Source of the DNA: Prinia subflava
Taxonomy: Eukaryota > Chordata > Aves > Passeriformes > Cisticolidae
DNA: 64,000 nt
Direction of reading: 5' to 3'
Assembly (NCBI RefSeq): GCF_021018805.1
Contig: NC_086254.1
Coordinates: 496,001-560,000, forward strand
The notes below the pieces were generated by a model. It saw only the letters and a program-made list of their open reading frames with translations, was not told the DNA's origin and did no database searches. Both the position numbers and the translations under genes were made by a program. Every line of letters starts with the position of its first letter. The first letter of the stretch is position 1. Positions 36,396-47,392 of the stretch are shown here, in pieces.

Positions 36396-37117
36396 TAGTT
36401 TGATTAGACCATTAAAATGCTCTTAATTAGAGTACTAACATACTTTCTTTGGAGTGCATGTCCAAAGTGTGTTCTGTGGTGGCCTCTCACCCACAGGGGG
36501 TGGAGCACTGCCCCAGGCAGTGGAGAGACAAAGCAAAGGTGAGCACACCTTCCCCAGGGCCTCAGGTGTAATGGACCTGTCCTTATCCCAGAGCACACGT
36601 CCTCCCCTGAAGTGGGAGGAAGCAGGAAGGTCTCTCCTTAATTCTTATACAACCCCTAAAGGCTAAAGCACCCTGGGGCAGGAAGAGCTGGCTGAGCTCA
36701 TCTGCCTCAGTTGCTCCCAGCTCTGTTTTTACAGGGAATGTTTCTGAACTGTCCCTATAAAACACCCCATACTCAGCAGCTTCCCATGTCTCTCCCACAT
36801 TCCCATTCCAGCCATGGGAGGTGTAGAAGGTGCTCTCCCAGCCCTCCCACACACAGTGTGGGGCAGGGGGATGGCTAGATCATGGCCAGTATGGATTTAG
36901 GTCAGGAAACCCTTGGAGCCCCTGCCAAAGTGTCTGTCCTCAACATGGAGCTCCTCTTGTTTGGGCAAAGAGCTGGTTCAGGTACAACACCAGGAACCTT
37001 CCAGACAGGACTGGAATTAACAGCTCCACACATTACTAGAAAATACTGTGGAGTGTGAAACCCTAAAAACAAGAGGAAGTGGGTCTAGTTCAATTTATGG
37101 AGGATGCATCCATCCAT

Positions 37118-37320
37118 AGAATAATTTAGATTAACCACCAGCCCAGATCACTGAGTGCCACATCCAGTCCTTTCTTGGACACCTCAAAGAATGGGGAGTT
37201 CACCAGCCCCCTGTGTAGTTCCCAATGCCTGACCACTCTTTCCAGGAAGAAATGCCTCCTGATGTCCAACCTGAGTCTCCTCTGGTGCAACCTCAGGCCA
37301 TTTCCTCTCCTCCTGTTCCA
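37118..37320 (-). repeat. CR1 LINE 3' fragment
   Basis: 'agaataatttagattaacca', 'gtgccacatccagtcctttc' and 'aggaagaaatgcctcctgat'. It is cut by the adjoining (TCCA)n microsatellite. Confidence 0.9.
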
Positions 37321-37383
37321 TCCATCCATCCATCCATCCATCCATCCATCCATCCATCCATCCATCCATCCATCCATCCATCC
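37317..37383. repeat. (TCCA)n microsatellite, about 17 copies
   Basis: A perfect TCCA repeat expanded inside CR1 sequence, 21 bp from the 37405-37525 peroxidase exon. Confidence 0.98.
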
Positions 37384-38042
37384 TCCTGCTGACACAGCCC
37401 TCACCTGTTGTTGCACTTGCCAGTGATGGTCCTGTAGGCAGAAGAGGTACAATTTATTTTCTTATCCTGCTGTTCACATCCAGTGGCCTTGAAAATCACC
37501 CCCATCTGAGCTGGAGTCAGCAAGTCTTGCAGGGAACAAGGGAGAAAAAACATGCTATGACACACTGGCCCTGTTGGGTTTGCTCAGGAAAAGGTTTTCC
37601 TGTATTTTTGTACCTCTACCCAGCATCATCTGCACAACCACAATGTGCTGTCATTTAAATCTTCCAGCTCGAAGATGTGCCAAAGATCCTCTTTGACCAG
37701 CAGATGCTTTTTTTTTTGTTTGGAAAGCATCATACCATGCAAAGCTATGGTCAGATCTTATTTATAATCATGTTAGGCTCATACAGCAGCAGAATGGTTT
37801 TCTAGTATTGGCACTTATTCCCGTCTCCCTTTTTATCTCCACTATAAAATGCAGGCACAGCCCGGAAGGGGCTGTTCCAAGTTTTTCCCCCTGGGAAGCA
37901 ACTTCCAGTGTGTGTCCCTCCCTGCTTGGAGCTGCCTGGAAAAGAACCATTCTGTGGCAGGGCTCACGAGGGGCACTGTGCTTTGCTGTGCACATTTCCT
38001 TTGCACAGGAGCTAAATGGCAGAATTCAACAAGAAAAGTCTT

Positions 38043-38420
38043 ACAGAATCACAGAATCATGAAATGGTTTGGGTCGGAGAGACCTTAAAAATCATCTTGC
38101 TCCAACCCCCTGCCAAGGGCCAGGACACCTTCCCAAGTTGCTTCAACCTGGCCTTGGACACTTCCAAGGATGGAACAGCCACAACTTCTCTGGACAACCT
38201 GTGCCAAGGCCTCAGCACACTCCCAGCCAGCAATTTCTTCCTAACATATAATCCAAATCTCTCCTCTTTTAGTTTAAAGCCATTCCCTCTTTTCCTGTCA
38301 CTATCTACCCATGTAAAAAGTCTCTCCCTCTTTTTTATAAGTTCTTTTATGTACTAGAAGTGGTTCTAATGTCTCCCCAGAGCTTTCTCTTCTCCAGGCT
38401 GACCCCCAGCTCTCCCAGTC
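38043..38420 (-). repeat. CR1 LINE 3' fragment
   Basis: 'acagaatcacagaatcatga', 'tccaaccccctgccaagggc', 'cagcaatttcttcctaacat' and 'ctctccaggctgaccccca'-like. Confidence 0.93.
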
Positions 38421-38714
38421 TGTCTCCATAGGGAAGATGCTCTTTCTTGGCTCTTGCCGCTCACTCTACATCCCATCCCTCAGAGGTTTCCTGGTCACTG
38501 CTGCCACCAACAGTCTGGGTCACAGCATGGTTTAAAAAGCCACTGGGCAGGTGAGTGAGAGGTGGCAGCCAGGTGGCCCTCAGAGGGCTCTGTAGTGCTG
38601 CTGGAGCTGTGTACAGCCAGTTCTGCCATCGCCTTCCAGCTTATCCTGTCCTGGAGCAAAGGCAGAGCACGCAGTGATGTGTCTTATCCTGTCAGTGCTT
38701 TACTGTAATGTTTG

Positions 38715-38825
38715 AGGAAAGTGTTTGAGGCCAGGATAGATGAGGCTTGGAGCACCTTGGGACAGTGGAAAGTACCCCTGCCCATGGCTTTAAGTCCCTT
38801 CCCACCCAAACCATTCCATGATCCC
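38715..38825 (+). repeat. CR1 LINE 3' end
   Basis: 'gaggcttggagcaccttggg', 'cagtggaaagtacccctgcc' and 'cccaaaccattccatgatcc'. Confidence 0.85.
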
Positions 38826-40189
38826 CATGAGTTCATATTTATGTGGCAGGAATCCTCCATGTGTGTCCCTGAGCTGTTCCTCTCACTGGCCCTGATTTGC
38901 CTCCTTCTCTCAGCAGCCTGGCCTGGCCTGACTCCATCACACAGAGGATGTTGCTCCTCCAGACACACGCTGAAATGTCCTCTCACATCTCCCCTTTCTC
39001 TATTTGACCAGCGTCATGCCCATGACATGACCTCAGTGCTGGCTGAGGTCTGGCTGAAGAACTGCCTTTCTTGGGGCCAGGCTGCTGGAAGTCACGTCTG
39101 GGTTTGCTCATTCCCTACTCAAGCAGCGGAATATCTACCAAAGCCTTCCAAGCTTTGACCCATTGGAACATGAACCTCAGTACAGCAGAAGGAACCAGGG
39201 AAGTACACAAAACACTTTCATTAACTGAAAAATCCCCAAATAATATTTAAGATGAAAAGAAGAGCACAGAAAAATAACTCAGCTTTGCTTCACTGCAGCC
39301 ACATGGGATAGATTTTTCGCAGCCCATCACAACCCTCTTTCCTTCCCTCCTCCCAAGCCCTGTGTTTTCCTCCTCTGCCCTCCTCCCAGCAAAGGGGAAT
39401 CCTACCTGTGACGTTGAAGTCCCCCCTCACAGCCCATTGCAGCCTCTCTTTGAGCAGGCTCAGGGTGGTGTGCAGATAATCCGCTGCCCGGATGGCCACT
39501 CGTGTACCCTCCACTGGCTGCTTGAAATATCTCAGGAGCTCTGCTGGGGTCAAGGCATTGTTCTGCAGGTTCTCCTTTATGCTGCAAGGGAAAAGAACTC
39601 AAAATCTGAAGTGGGCAGGGGCAGGGATGCTGCAGTTGCACACCTGAGCATCAGGCACAGCATGTCCCAAGTCTGAATACTGGAGAGAGTCACTGGGAGA
39701 GGCCAGGACTGCTCCCAGCACCCTCCACAGAGCAGCAGAGAGCCTTGCAGGAAGGGAGTCTCTGAAACTGCCCAGCTCCACCTGCCAGAAGGCAAATCAC
39801 ATCCATGAGGCACCAAATCTCGCTAAACTGTTATCCAGATCATCAACAGCTGTCACGGCCCAAAGGCCTCAAATGTCTGCAGGCCACCTTGTCCTGAAGC
39901 TGCTGGAGTCTCCTCTCAACTGGAGGACTCCCCAAGCCAGGGAGGAGATTCAGAGTGTGGCTGCTGGCAGAGGACAGGTATGGGCTGGTAGGAAGCTGGA
40001 CACTCCCAAAGTGTCCCACAAGATGTCCTCACTGCAGCATCTAGCCGTTCACTGCATCCATGGGAAGGAACCACTGGAAATAAGCAGGAGCCTGTGCTGG
40101 TCTCAACTCAGGGCTCCTGCTCAGAGCACCCTGAGGGTTGCAACAAGCAAGAGCCCAGCAATAGCAGCAGGTGCAGCTGTGAAGGTGGG

Positions 40190-40385
40190 CAGTCCTGGCA
40201 CAGGGTGCCCAGAAAAGCTGTGGCTGCCCCTGGATGCCTGGAAGTGCCCAAGGCCAGGTTGGACAGGGCTTGGAGCAGCCTGGGACAGTGGAAGGTGTCC
40301 CTGCGCATGGCAGGGGCTGGAACGAGATGAGCTTTAAGATCTCTTCTGATCCAAACCACTCTGTGATTCTGTGATTCTCTGTAAA
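40190..40385 (+). repeat. CR1 LINE 3' fragment
   Basis: 'cagggtgcccagaaaagctg', 'ggcttggagcagcctgggac' and 'tctgtgattctgtgattctc'. Confidence 0.95.
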
Positions 40386-40560
40386 CCAAGCTGGAAGGAG
40401 CAGCACAGAGGAGGTCACGGCCTTTGGTGACCCAAGAGACTGGTGTAAAATCGGGGTGAGCAGACAAACGCTGGATGACAGCCCGCTGTGCTCCCAGATT
40501 TCCCCAGCCCACCGTCCCTGTGCTGCAGGAAGGAGGAGAGGTGGGGGACTTGCGGTGCAG

Positions 40561-40643
40561 GAGAGGACAGGGGACAGGAGCAGGGGACAGGGACAGGAGC
40601 AGGGGACAGGAGCAGGGGACAGGGACAGGAGCAGGGGACAAGG
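40561..40643. repeat. GGGACAGGAGCAG minisatellite
   Basis: Alternating 'gggacaggagca' and 'ggggacagg' units, about seven in all. It lies 28 bp from the 40671-40764 exon of the MPO pseudogene. Confidence 0.92.
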
Positions 40644-41024
40644 ACGCACCACCCCCAGCCCAGCTCTCACCGGTCCCGTGTGCGCTTGTAGGCGGCATCC
40701 ACCATTTGCCGGGCCTCGGCCACGCTGCTCAGCAGGGACGTGTCCGACAGCTCCAGAGGCACATCTGAGCGGGGGGGGAGGAGCAGAGGTGAGGGTGCTG
40801 GCAGGCAGCATCTCTGCGCCTCCAGCACCCAGGGACTGGACACAGCAGTGCTGGAGGCAAGGGCTGCTCACTCTGCAGAGATCTGCATATAAATCTATTC
40901 CTCAGGGGAGTCTGAGAGTCTCTCCTGGGCATGAAGAGAGTCCCTCCATCACTGGATGCTTCAAACAGCACCAAACAGTGAGAGGTGCAGGCACCATCCA
41001 TTCTGCCCTTTCACAGCAGAGTAT

Positions 41025-41205
41025 TTGAACAGGTTGTCCAGAGGAGCTGTGGCTGTTCCATCCCTGGAAGTGTCCAGGGCCAGGCTGGACAGGGCTTGGA
41101 GCAACCTGGGATAGTGGAAGGTGTCCCTGCCCATAGCAGGGGGTGGAATGGGATGAACTCTAAGCTTCCTTCCAACCCAAACCATTCTGGGATTCTTTGA
41201 TTCTA
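41025..41205 (+). repeat. CR1 LINE 3' fragment
   Basis: 'gttgtccagaggagctgtgg', 'ggcttggagcaacctgggat' and 'gggattctttgattctataa'. Confidence 0.95.
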
Positions 41206-42073
41206 TAAGCAGCCCAGTTTCCCCACAGCTTTCCCCAGTCTTTTCCTGCAACCTCCTGCCATTTTCACTGCTCCCCTTCCTGCCCTGGGGGGAGCTCCCA
41301 AAATGAATTTCATCTCCATAATCTGCTGGCTGTTGGTCACATAAAGGGAAGACACAGGCCCTGAGGGCTTCTCTGAGTGACAGCACTTTCCTACAGTTTC
41401 TGAGAAAGAGGAAAACTTTAGAAAATAGCACAAAGGGATAAATATCCCCCAAATCTCCCCAGTTTATTTTAAATATCTTCCCAGAGATATTAGCCCAGAG
41501 CTCACCTCTTGGACAGTCCTGATGAGAAAAATTATTGCCTGGATGTGATGAGAAAAGTTATTGCCTGGACCACTATTTGAGACAAATGAACAGCCAGGCA
41601 TGTGCTTTTCATAAGAATTTGACATTCTAAATTAACAGATGGAAGTCTCTATATGTTTTGGAGCAGTGTTTCAGCACCTGAAGAGGGGGAGTGACTGTCC
41701 CATCCCTACACTCCACAGGCCCTGGTAGCTCTCTCATGTGCTGGTACAGGGAGGGTTCCATGGGCATGGACCTGTGCTGGGAACTGATCTCCTTTTACTT
41801 GATTTTAAGGAATCAGGCAGGATGTGAACTGGTAAAAACCTGAAAGAGCCAAGATTGGTGCCACAGGATGTACAAACTGTGCTCCTTCTGGCACCTTTTC
41901 AGGCCTGTGCTGCTGCATGACAAGCTCTTCCAGACATAGCTTTATCTTTCCCACTCAGAAAATCCCCTGATCTGCAAAGCCTGAGGGAAGGGCAATACCG
42001 TAGGAAGAGAATACAGATGCCAGGAACAGGCTGAGGATCACCAGCAACCCCAGGAAACTTTCTGCCTTCATCC

Positions 42074-43158
42074 CTGCAAAGAAATGTAAGTGAAGACTGA
42101 GAACACGTGGATGCATCAGGAAGGTGCATGCCAAGGCGGAGGATGGCACGTGTCAAGGGAGCTCATGAAGCATCCCCTGCCCAATGCAACACTTCCAGGA
42201 GGGAGTGCACTGACTGGGAGGTCCTCTCAGTGCCATGTGGAAAAGGAGCACCCTCCTGTCCCAGGGATTGCCAGCACTGGTGGGAACGTGCTGCTTGGGA
42301 CTTCAGGGGCACACAAAGGGACCAGAATCTGCTGCCAGGGCAGCACACAACGTGACAAGGGAGGGCTAGTGGGAAAGAGGGAAGAGCCAGGATAGCACAG
42401 CACATCCTCTACACCTCTGTTTCTCTGCCTTTAAATTCCAAGAGTCCTCCTTGCAAGTAGTTGTGTCACACAAGGTGTCACATAAAAACATATAAGGACT
42501 GTATTCTCTTGATTCCTGATTAGCCTGGGATTGAGGATATTCAGATTAAAAGTTACACCAAAAGTTTGGAGGAAATAATACTTCAATATTTAGAATGTTG
42601 CTACAAAAATCACCATGAGTGAACTGTATGCGTTCCTCAATAGAGCCAGAGTGAAGCCAACCATGAGCTGGGTATTACTCTAGTCCCATAATTATAAAAT
42701 ATGGCATTTCTATTTGTGTTTTAATGGGAATTTATTCAATTATGACCTAACTGTTCCTATAACATGGGCTGCAGAAGGAGTGGGAAGTATTTAATAGCCG
42801 TTTAATAGATGCTTGGGATGTTTTTCCCAAAGCTGATCCACTCACCTCCCAAGGCTGCTCCAAGCAATCAGCGCCTAGAATGACCCCAGAGCTGAGCACC
42901 CACTGCGAAGCTGCCTCAAAAGCACCCTGAAACGCCCGCAAAGCCCCGTCCCTGTGGAGCAGCCCCTGGCGACAGCAGCACCGCACTCCGGGCGCTTCCC
43001 TGCAGAGCTCCAGCTGCGCCCGGTGCCAGGCGAGGGTGGAAGCCGCGGGAACCGCAGAGCTCAGCCCCAAACTCAGCCACAGCTTCCCAGTTCCATCCCC
43101 GGCAGAGAAACAAACACCCCACAAGAGAAAAGTGGCTGTGCCCGGGCCAGGCTCTCAC
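42074..43158. other. first intron of MPO pseudogene
   Basis: It begins with a TTTCTTTGCAG acceptor immediately before the start-codon exon and ends at a GTGAGAG donor at 43158. This implies a non-coding first exon upstream. No repeat or other gene was recognised. Confidence 0.55.
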
Positions 43159-43226
43159 CTGCCACCCGCCGCCTCCTCCCTGCCCGCGGCCCCTCCGCAC
43201 CCGCTTTTATCTGCGCGGCGTTATCA
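43159..43226 (-). promoter_or_regulatory. candidate core promoter and non-coding first exon of MPO pseudogene
   Basis: The minus strand carries two GATA motifs (CTGATAA at 43221-43227 and AGATAAAAG at 43203-43211). The second doubles as a TATA-like box. A GC-rich stretch follows, with GGCAG|GTGAGAG splice donor at 43159/43158. A start site about 25-30 bp past the TATA-like box would give a first exon of roughly 20 nt. GATA-controlled transcription suits a granulocyte peroxidase, but only the motifs are observed. Confidence 0.45.
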
Positions 43227-44279
43227 GCAGAGGCTGTCCCGGGGCCCCAGAAACTCCCCTGGCATGGGCGGCCAGGCCAGAGCAGCACTCACCTCCCACG
43301 CCAGTGCCCGCCGGGGAGGCTCCTTTGCTCGCAACTGGTTACAGAGTCTGATGCCTCACCGGAGCTTCCCGGGATTTTTGAAGGTGGAGATGTGACCACT
43401 TAGTGGTGATTTGAGAGTCTTGAGCCCTTCTGGGGGTGTCTTCCAGGGACAAGGTTCCTTCCTCCATGGTGCTCTTCATCCTCTGCTGCTTTTAAAGTTC
43501 GAAACAATGCCTTCACATCTACCCCCGGAGACACCTGCAGTGCCCAGCACTCCCCATCCCACCTCCTGACGTGCTCTGCCCCATGTGCCCTGCAGGTCCA
43601 CGAGAGCTACTCCTTCTTCCTGTGCAGGAGCAGGCACTGAGATGATGGTTTGAACAGGCATCACCCTGCAGCTGCTGGTCTGGAGGCAGCCCAGGTGGGT
43701 CTGGTCTCTGCCCAAAGTGCTGTTGCACCAGGAGTTCAGCTGGCAAAGCATCCCCTCTGCCATAGGCCAAAGCCCCTCTCCCTTTCTCACAGCAAAAGCA
43801 TCTTATGGACAAAATCATTGCCATGCTGACAGTGCGGAGGGACACTGCTGGATCAGTGAGGGATGTGTTTGAGCATGGAGGTGTACAGGGAGGTACTCCT
43901 CCTCACTGCACATTGCAACTGTGTTTGCCCTCATGGATCAAAATTCCTTGGTCCAGCAGCACAGACTGGGAGCAACTGAGTTCCTGCCAGGGCTCCCCAA
44001 GGCTGCTTGGATGAAGGTCTCCACCTGGACTCTGCCCTGCACGGACATCCCAGGTCCCACAGTGGCTGTGGAATTGTACAGTGCCTCTGGCAGTGACTTT
44101 GCAGGTGTGTCCATCCCCAAAGCTGGGATCCACCATCCCCATCCCCGAAGCTGCTGCCTTGCAAGTGAAGCCGTGAACTGGCGCTGTCCTGGTTCTTAAA
44201 TGTTTTAAAGAAAATCAGCAAAGCAAATTACAAATCTTGCAGCGAGGTCCAGGTGAGACTGATCCTATTTGAAGACTGG
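43227..44279. other. intergenic, no gene seen
   Basis: GC-rich at its left end. Several frames are open for 60-150 codons but none carries a recognised motif. Confidence 0.35.
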
Positions 44280-44510
44280 TTTTGAAAACCTGGAGGGAAT
44301 CCACCTGGAGCCCAGGAGAAAGCTGGGTTTGGTCAGCCTGGAGGGAAGAACGCTCTGGAAGCCTTACTCTTGACCTTGACTGTCTTATGGAAGGGCTGCA
44401 GAGCAGACAGAATTGTTCAGAGGTCCCAAGGATGGGACAAGAGGCAATGGCACGTGCCACTGCCAAGAAAATCCCAACAGATGTAAGAAAACACCCAGGG
44501 TAGTGGTGAA
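44280..44510 (+). repeat. probable diverged CR1 fragment
   Basis: 'cagcctggagggaagaacgc', 'gggacaagaggcaatggcac' and 'gtgaagtgctgggacag' resemble CR1 3' blocks with many changes. Confidence 0.4.
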
Positions 44511-44606
44511 GTGCTGGGACAGAGCCGAGAACAGAGGTGGGGCCTGCATCCCTGGGGATAATGCTCCCTTGAATGAGACCCTAAGCAACCTCCCCTGGCT
44601 TTAAAG

Positions 44607-44849
44607 GTGACCCTGACCCAAGAGATTCAGGAGGTGCCTCCAGCCCACCCCTTTCAGTGTGAGACAGAAGCAAAGCGTCAGCCTGAGGTCCCAGCTTCAG
44701 CACCAACCCCCTCTCTAGCTCCAGCTCCACCATCAGAACCATCTCTAGAACCAGATGCAGATCCAGCAGCAGCTCCAGAACCAGCAGTTTGCACAATAGA
44801 GACCCCAGCATGGGTCTTGTGCAAAGCGACAGAGCTGGTGGGTTTGTAA
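44607..44849 (+). other. Pro/Ala-rich open frame over imperfect CCAGCT/CCAGAA repeats
   Basis: An 80-codon frame with ASAPTPSLAPAPPSEPSLEP-type composition driven by short 'ccagctcca' and 'ccagaacca' repeats. No splice context or homology is recognised. It could be repeat noise or a remnant of a retroviral gag-like linker. Confidence 0.2.
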
Positions 44850-44974
44850 AGCTATGCTCTGAGTTCCTCCCCTGCTGCATCAGCACCAGATAGAGAAGGA
44901 GGATTTTTCAAAGGTTATGACAGTTAGTGCATGTCAGTGCTGATAAATGTGTTTCACAATGGGGAACAAAATTC

Positions 44975-45410
44975 AGAGAACCACAGAAGAATGGTTTAGC
45001 TTGGGACAGACCTTACAGACCATCTCGTTCCACCCCCTGCCATGGCAGGGACATCTTCCACTGTCCCAGGCTGCTCCAAGCCCTGTCCAACCTGGCCTTG
45101 GACACTGCCAGGGCTGGGGCAGCCACAGCTTCTCTGGGTACCCTGAGCCAGGGAAGCCATTTCTTCCTCACAGGGAACAATTCCTTCCCAATATCCCATC
45201 TAACTCTCTGGCAGTGGGAAGACATTCCCCCTTGCCCTGTCACTCCACACCCTTGTCTGAAGTCCCTCTCCAGCTTTCTTGGAGCCCCTTTAGGCTCTGG
45301 AAGGGACTCTGAGGTCTCCCTGGAGCCTTCTCTTCAGGCAAACACCCCCAGCTCTCCCAGCCTGGCTCCAGAGCAGAGGGGCTCCAGCCCTGGAGCAGCC
45401 CTGTAGGTCA
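44975..45410 (-). repeat. CR1 LINE 3' fragment
   Basis: 'gagaaccacagaagaatggt', 'ctgccatggcagggacatct', 'ctccaagccctgtccaacct' and 'aggcaaacacccccagctct'. Confidence 0.93.
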
Positions 45411-45504
45411 GGTCTCACCTGAGCAGGGCAGAGGGGCAGTATTCCCCCCTCCCCACCATGGGGCATCAGTCCAGGACATGGGCGGTTTTTGACACACATG
45501 ACTA

Positions 45505-45585
45505 CGGCACATCTATGGCAGGGGTTTGGAACCAGATGACCTGGATGTCCCTCCCAGCCCCAGCCATTCTATGACTCTGTGTTGA
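45505..45585 (+). repeat. CR1 LINE 3' end
   Basis: 'atggcaggggtttggaacca', 'gatgacctggatgtccctcc' and 'cattctatgactctgtg'. Confidence 0.8.
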
Positions 45586-46116
45586 GCTTCTCACTCACTA
45601 GCACCTCCAAGTCGTTCTCAAGGCAGTTTTCCATCCGTTTATCCATCCATCCTCTTCCCAGCGTGTACTTGGGCTTGGGATAGCCCCAACCCCATGTAGG
45701 ACCTTTTACTTGGCCTTGTTAAGTGTCGTGAGTTTTGCACAGCTTCACCTCCCCAGCCTATCCAGGTCCTTTTCATGGATCCCCATCTCCTCCCAACACA
45801 CAGCTTCATGTCACCAAGACACTGCCCAGGGTGCCAATGAGCCCCTTTGTCACTGGGAAAGATGTTAAAACACACCAACTCCTACATCAACCCCTGAGAA
45901 ACAGCACACCAAACTGCTCTCTCTCAAAAAAAAAAAAAAAGTTCTCCCTCCAACTGCCTTAGAAACCATGGAAGTGGAGTTTGTGAGATGCTTTGTCTCT
46001 TGAATGTTTATTTTCTCTGGAGACTGTGACTCTGCTCCCAGATCAGGGTGAATGGGAAAGCTGAGCCTGGGCCTGGCTGAGCCTTCTAGTGAGCACCAAC
46101 ACAAGCATCAAACCCC

Positions 46117-46320
46117 TTGCACTCAGAGACCACAAGCTGCTCATCTGGAGAACTGAAACAGGAATATACTGATGCCACCAGCAGCTCCTGCAAGCAGAGA
46201 GGTGCCATCTATGCCTGGGCTGTGGCACAGCAATTCAAAGCAGAGGATGGAAAGCAGAACAACTTGACTATATCTTTAGTTTACCTTTTTTGTTTGTTTC
46301 TTGTAGCCTTTCATGTTTAG
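46117..46320 (+). other. unrecognised 67-codon open frame with C-terminal hydrophobic segment
   Basis: A frame reading SGELKQEYTDATSS, an AWAVAQQF block and a terminal hydrophobic run SLVYLFCLFLVAFHV before a stop. A possible splice acceptor (CACTCAG at about 46126) lies inside it. I do not recognise a family, and no partner exon is visible. Chance is the default explanation. Confidence 0.2.
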
Positions 46321-47379
46321 CTATAATAACTTGAAGATGTTAATCTTAAATCTTTCTCACGGAGACTTCTCTGAGCTTTGCTGTACAGCCTGTCTGGTGT
46401 TGGAGAACCAGCTGAATGAGGGAAACTTTGCTGAATGATCGGTCTGGCTCTAGCAGAGCAAAATTTACAGGAAGTAGAGACACAACACACACCGTGTGGT
46501 CCCAGGGGCTCAGCTGGGCAGGGAGAATGGAAGCACCAGGATCGAGGGAGCCAGGCAGGCACTGGCTTCACGGGGCTTTTAGCTCTGGGCACACCCCAGA
46601 ACGTTCCAAGTGGCTGCTTTTCTTCCTAAAGGTTTTGTTCTTCAATTCATCCCCTGAGAAACTGATAAAAGCAATGACAGTTTCTCTCAAAAGACCTTCA
46701 ACAACTCAAGAAACTCCAGTTGGTAAATTCAGTTAGAACAGCAATTACTTCCTCCATGGGAGGACAGGCTACAGATAAAGCTCTGGCTTGCTGAGGAGTT
46801 TCATCACTGAGGCTGCTCCAGCAGCCATGGAAACTCCAGCAGAGTTGCAGCACCTCATCCTTTAAAGGCTTTGGTCTGTCCTTGTCCTGACTCCCATCCA
46901 TCACAGGACATGGTGCCTTACTATGGTATCGAACTCCTCATGGAGTATTTCTCTCTAGGGAGCAGCAGCTTCCCAAACAAGTCCTTCCTGTCAGGGGAAT
47001 CCCACAGAATCCCCCCACAACCCCAGAGTGACTTCTGGCACCTTGGTTGGATTCCCAGAGGCTCCCAGGTGCAGGACCACATCCCTAACCCAACACTCAC
47101 ACACCAATGGAGCTGAGAGCACAAGGGGTCCAGCTCAGGCACTCTGGGCAGCCTCATGCCCACAGCCCTCCCTCATGTCCTGCATCCCCAGGGCTGCCAC
47201 CTCAGCCCCTGTTCTCACCTCACACCTGGGGCATTCACAGCCACATCTGTCCCTCTGAGAAGGGCACACAGAAGGTGCAGAACATCCTCAAGGTGCAGGT
47301 GGTTGGTGTAATTTCACCAACCCCCTGAAGAAGCATCACTGAATCTTTGGCTTTTTTAAGGAAAATGTGTATTTGTGAA
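46321..47379. other. intergenic, no gene seen
   Basis: Nothing recognised. It ends at the likely polyadenylation site of TSPOAP1. Confidence 0.35.
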
Positions 47380-47386
47380 AATAGAC

Positions 47387-47392
47387 TTTATT
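47387..47392 (-). terminator. TSPOAP1: AATAAA polyadenylation signal, TSPOAP1
   Basis: The minus strand reads AATAAA about 1.04 kb beyond the TSPOAP1 stop codon, in an AT-rich setting. It would define a 3' UTR of about 1 kb. Confidence 0.5.

Larger units (their letters stand above)
23554..42073 (-). pseudogene. MPO: myeloperoxidase/eosinophil-peroxidase-like haem peroxidase, twelve coding exons, disrupted
   Basis: Exons in transcription order: 41999-42073 (signal peptide MKAESFLGLLVILSLFLASV), 40671-40764, 39406-39581, 37405-37525, 35731-35860, 33687-33891, 31756-32065, 29299-29459, 27634-27880, 27040-27210, 24781-25018, 23554-23812. Apart from one exon that is 2 nt short, phases agree throughout and would give about 728 codons (MPO 745). 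Conserved elements are [19 protein letters not shown], distal [11 protein letters not shown], the Glu-Met pair (SEM) of the MPO-type haem links, proximal His in FRFVHAS, and C-terminal [14 protein letters not shown]. Four lesions are visible: a frame break after LRMDQ, just before [12 protein letters not shown] where peroxidases have DTR (catalytic Arg239 of MPO); TGA in NMQRS*DHGLPG; and RKFRGL for RKFCGL. CR1 and LTR insertions fill the introns. Position beside TSPOAP1 supports MPO/EPX orthology; LPO is less likely because of the SEM motif. Confidence 0.88.

Noticed and set aside
37317..37383. Regular repeats resembling a CRISPR array
   Set aside because: A 4-bp microsatellite in a vertebrate genome, with no spacers.
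40041..40871. 276-codon minus-strand open frame
   Set aside because: It runs through a CR1 fragment and a minisatellite. Only 40671-40764 within it is a real peroxidase exon, and in a different reading context.
43227..47379. mir-142, known to lie close to TSPOAP1 in vertebrates
   Set aside because: In human it lies 5' of TSPOAP1, which here would be beyond the right edge. I saw no matching hairpin in this interval.
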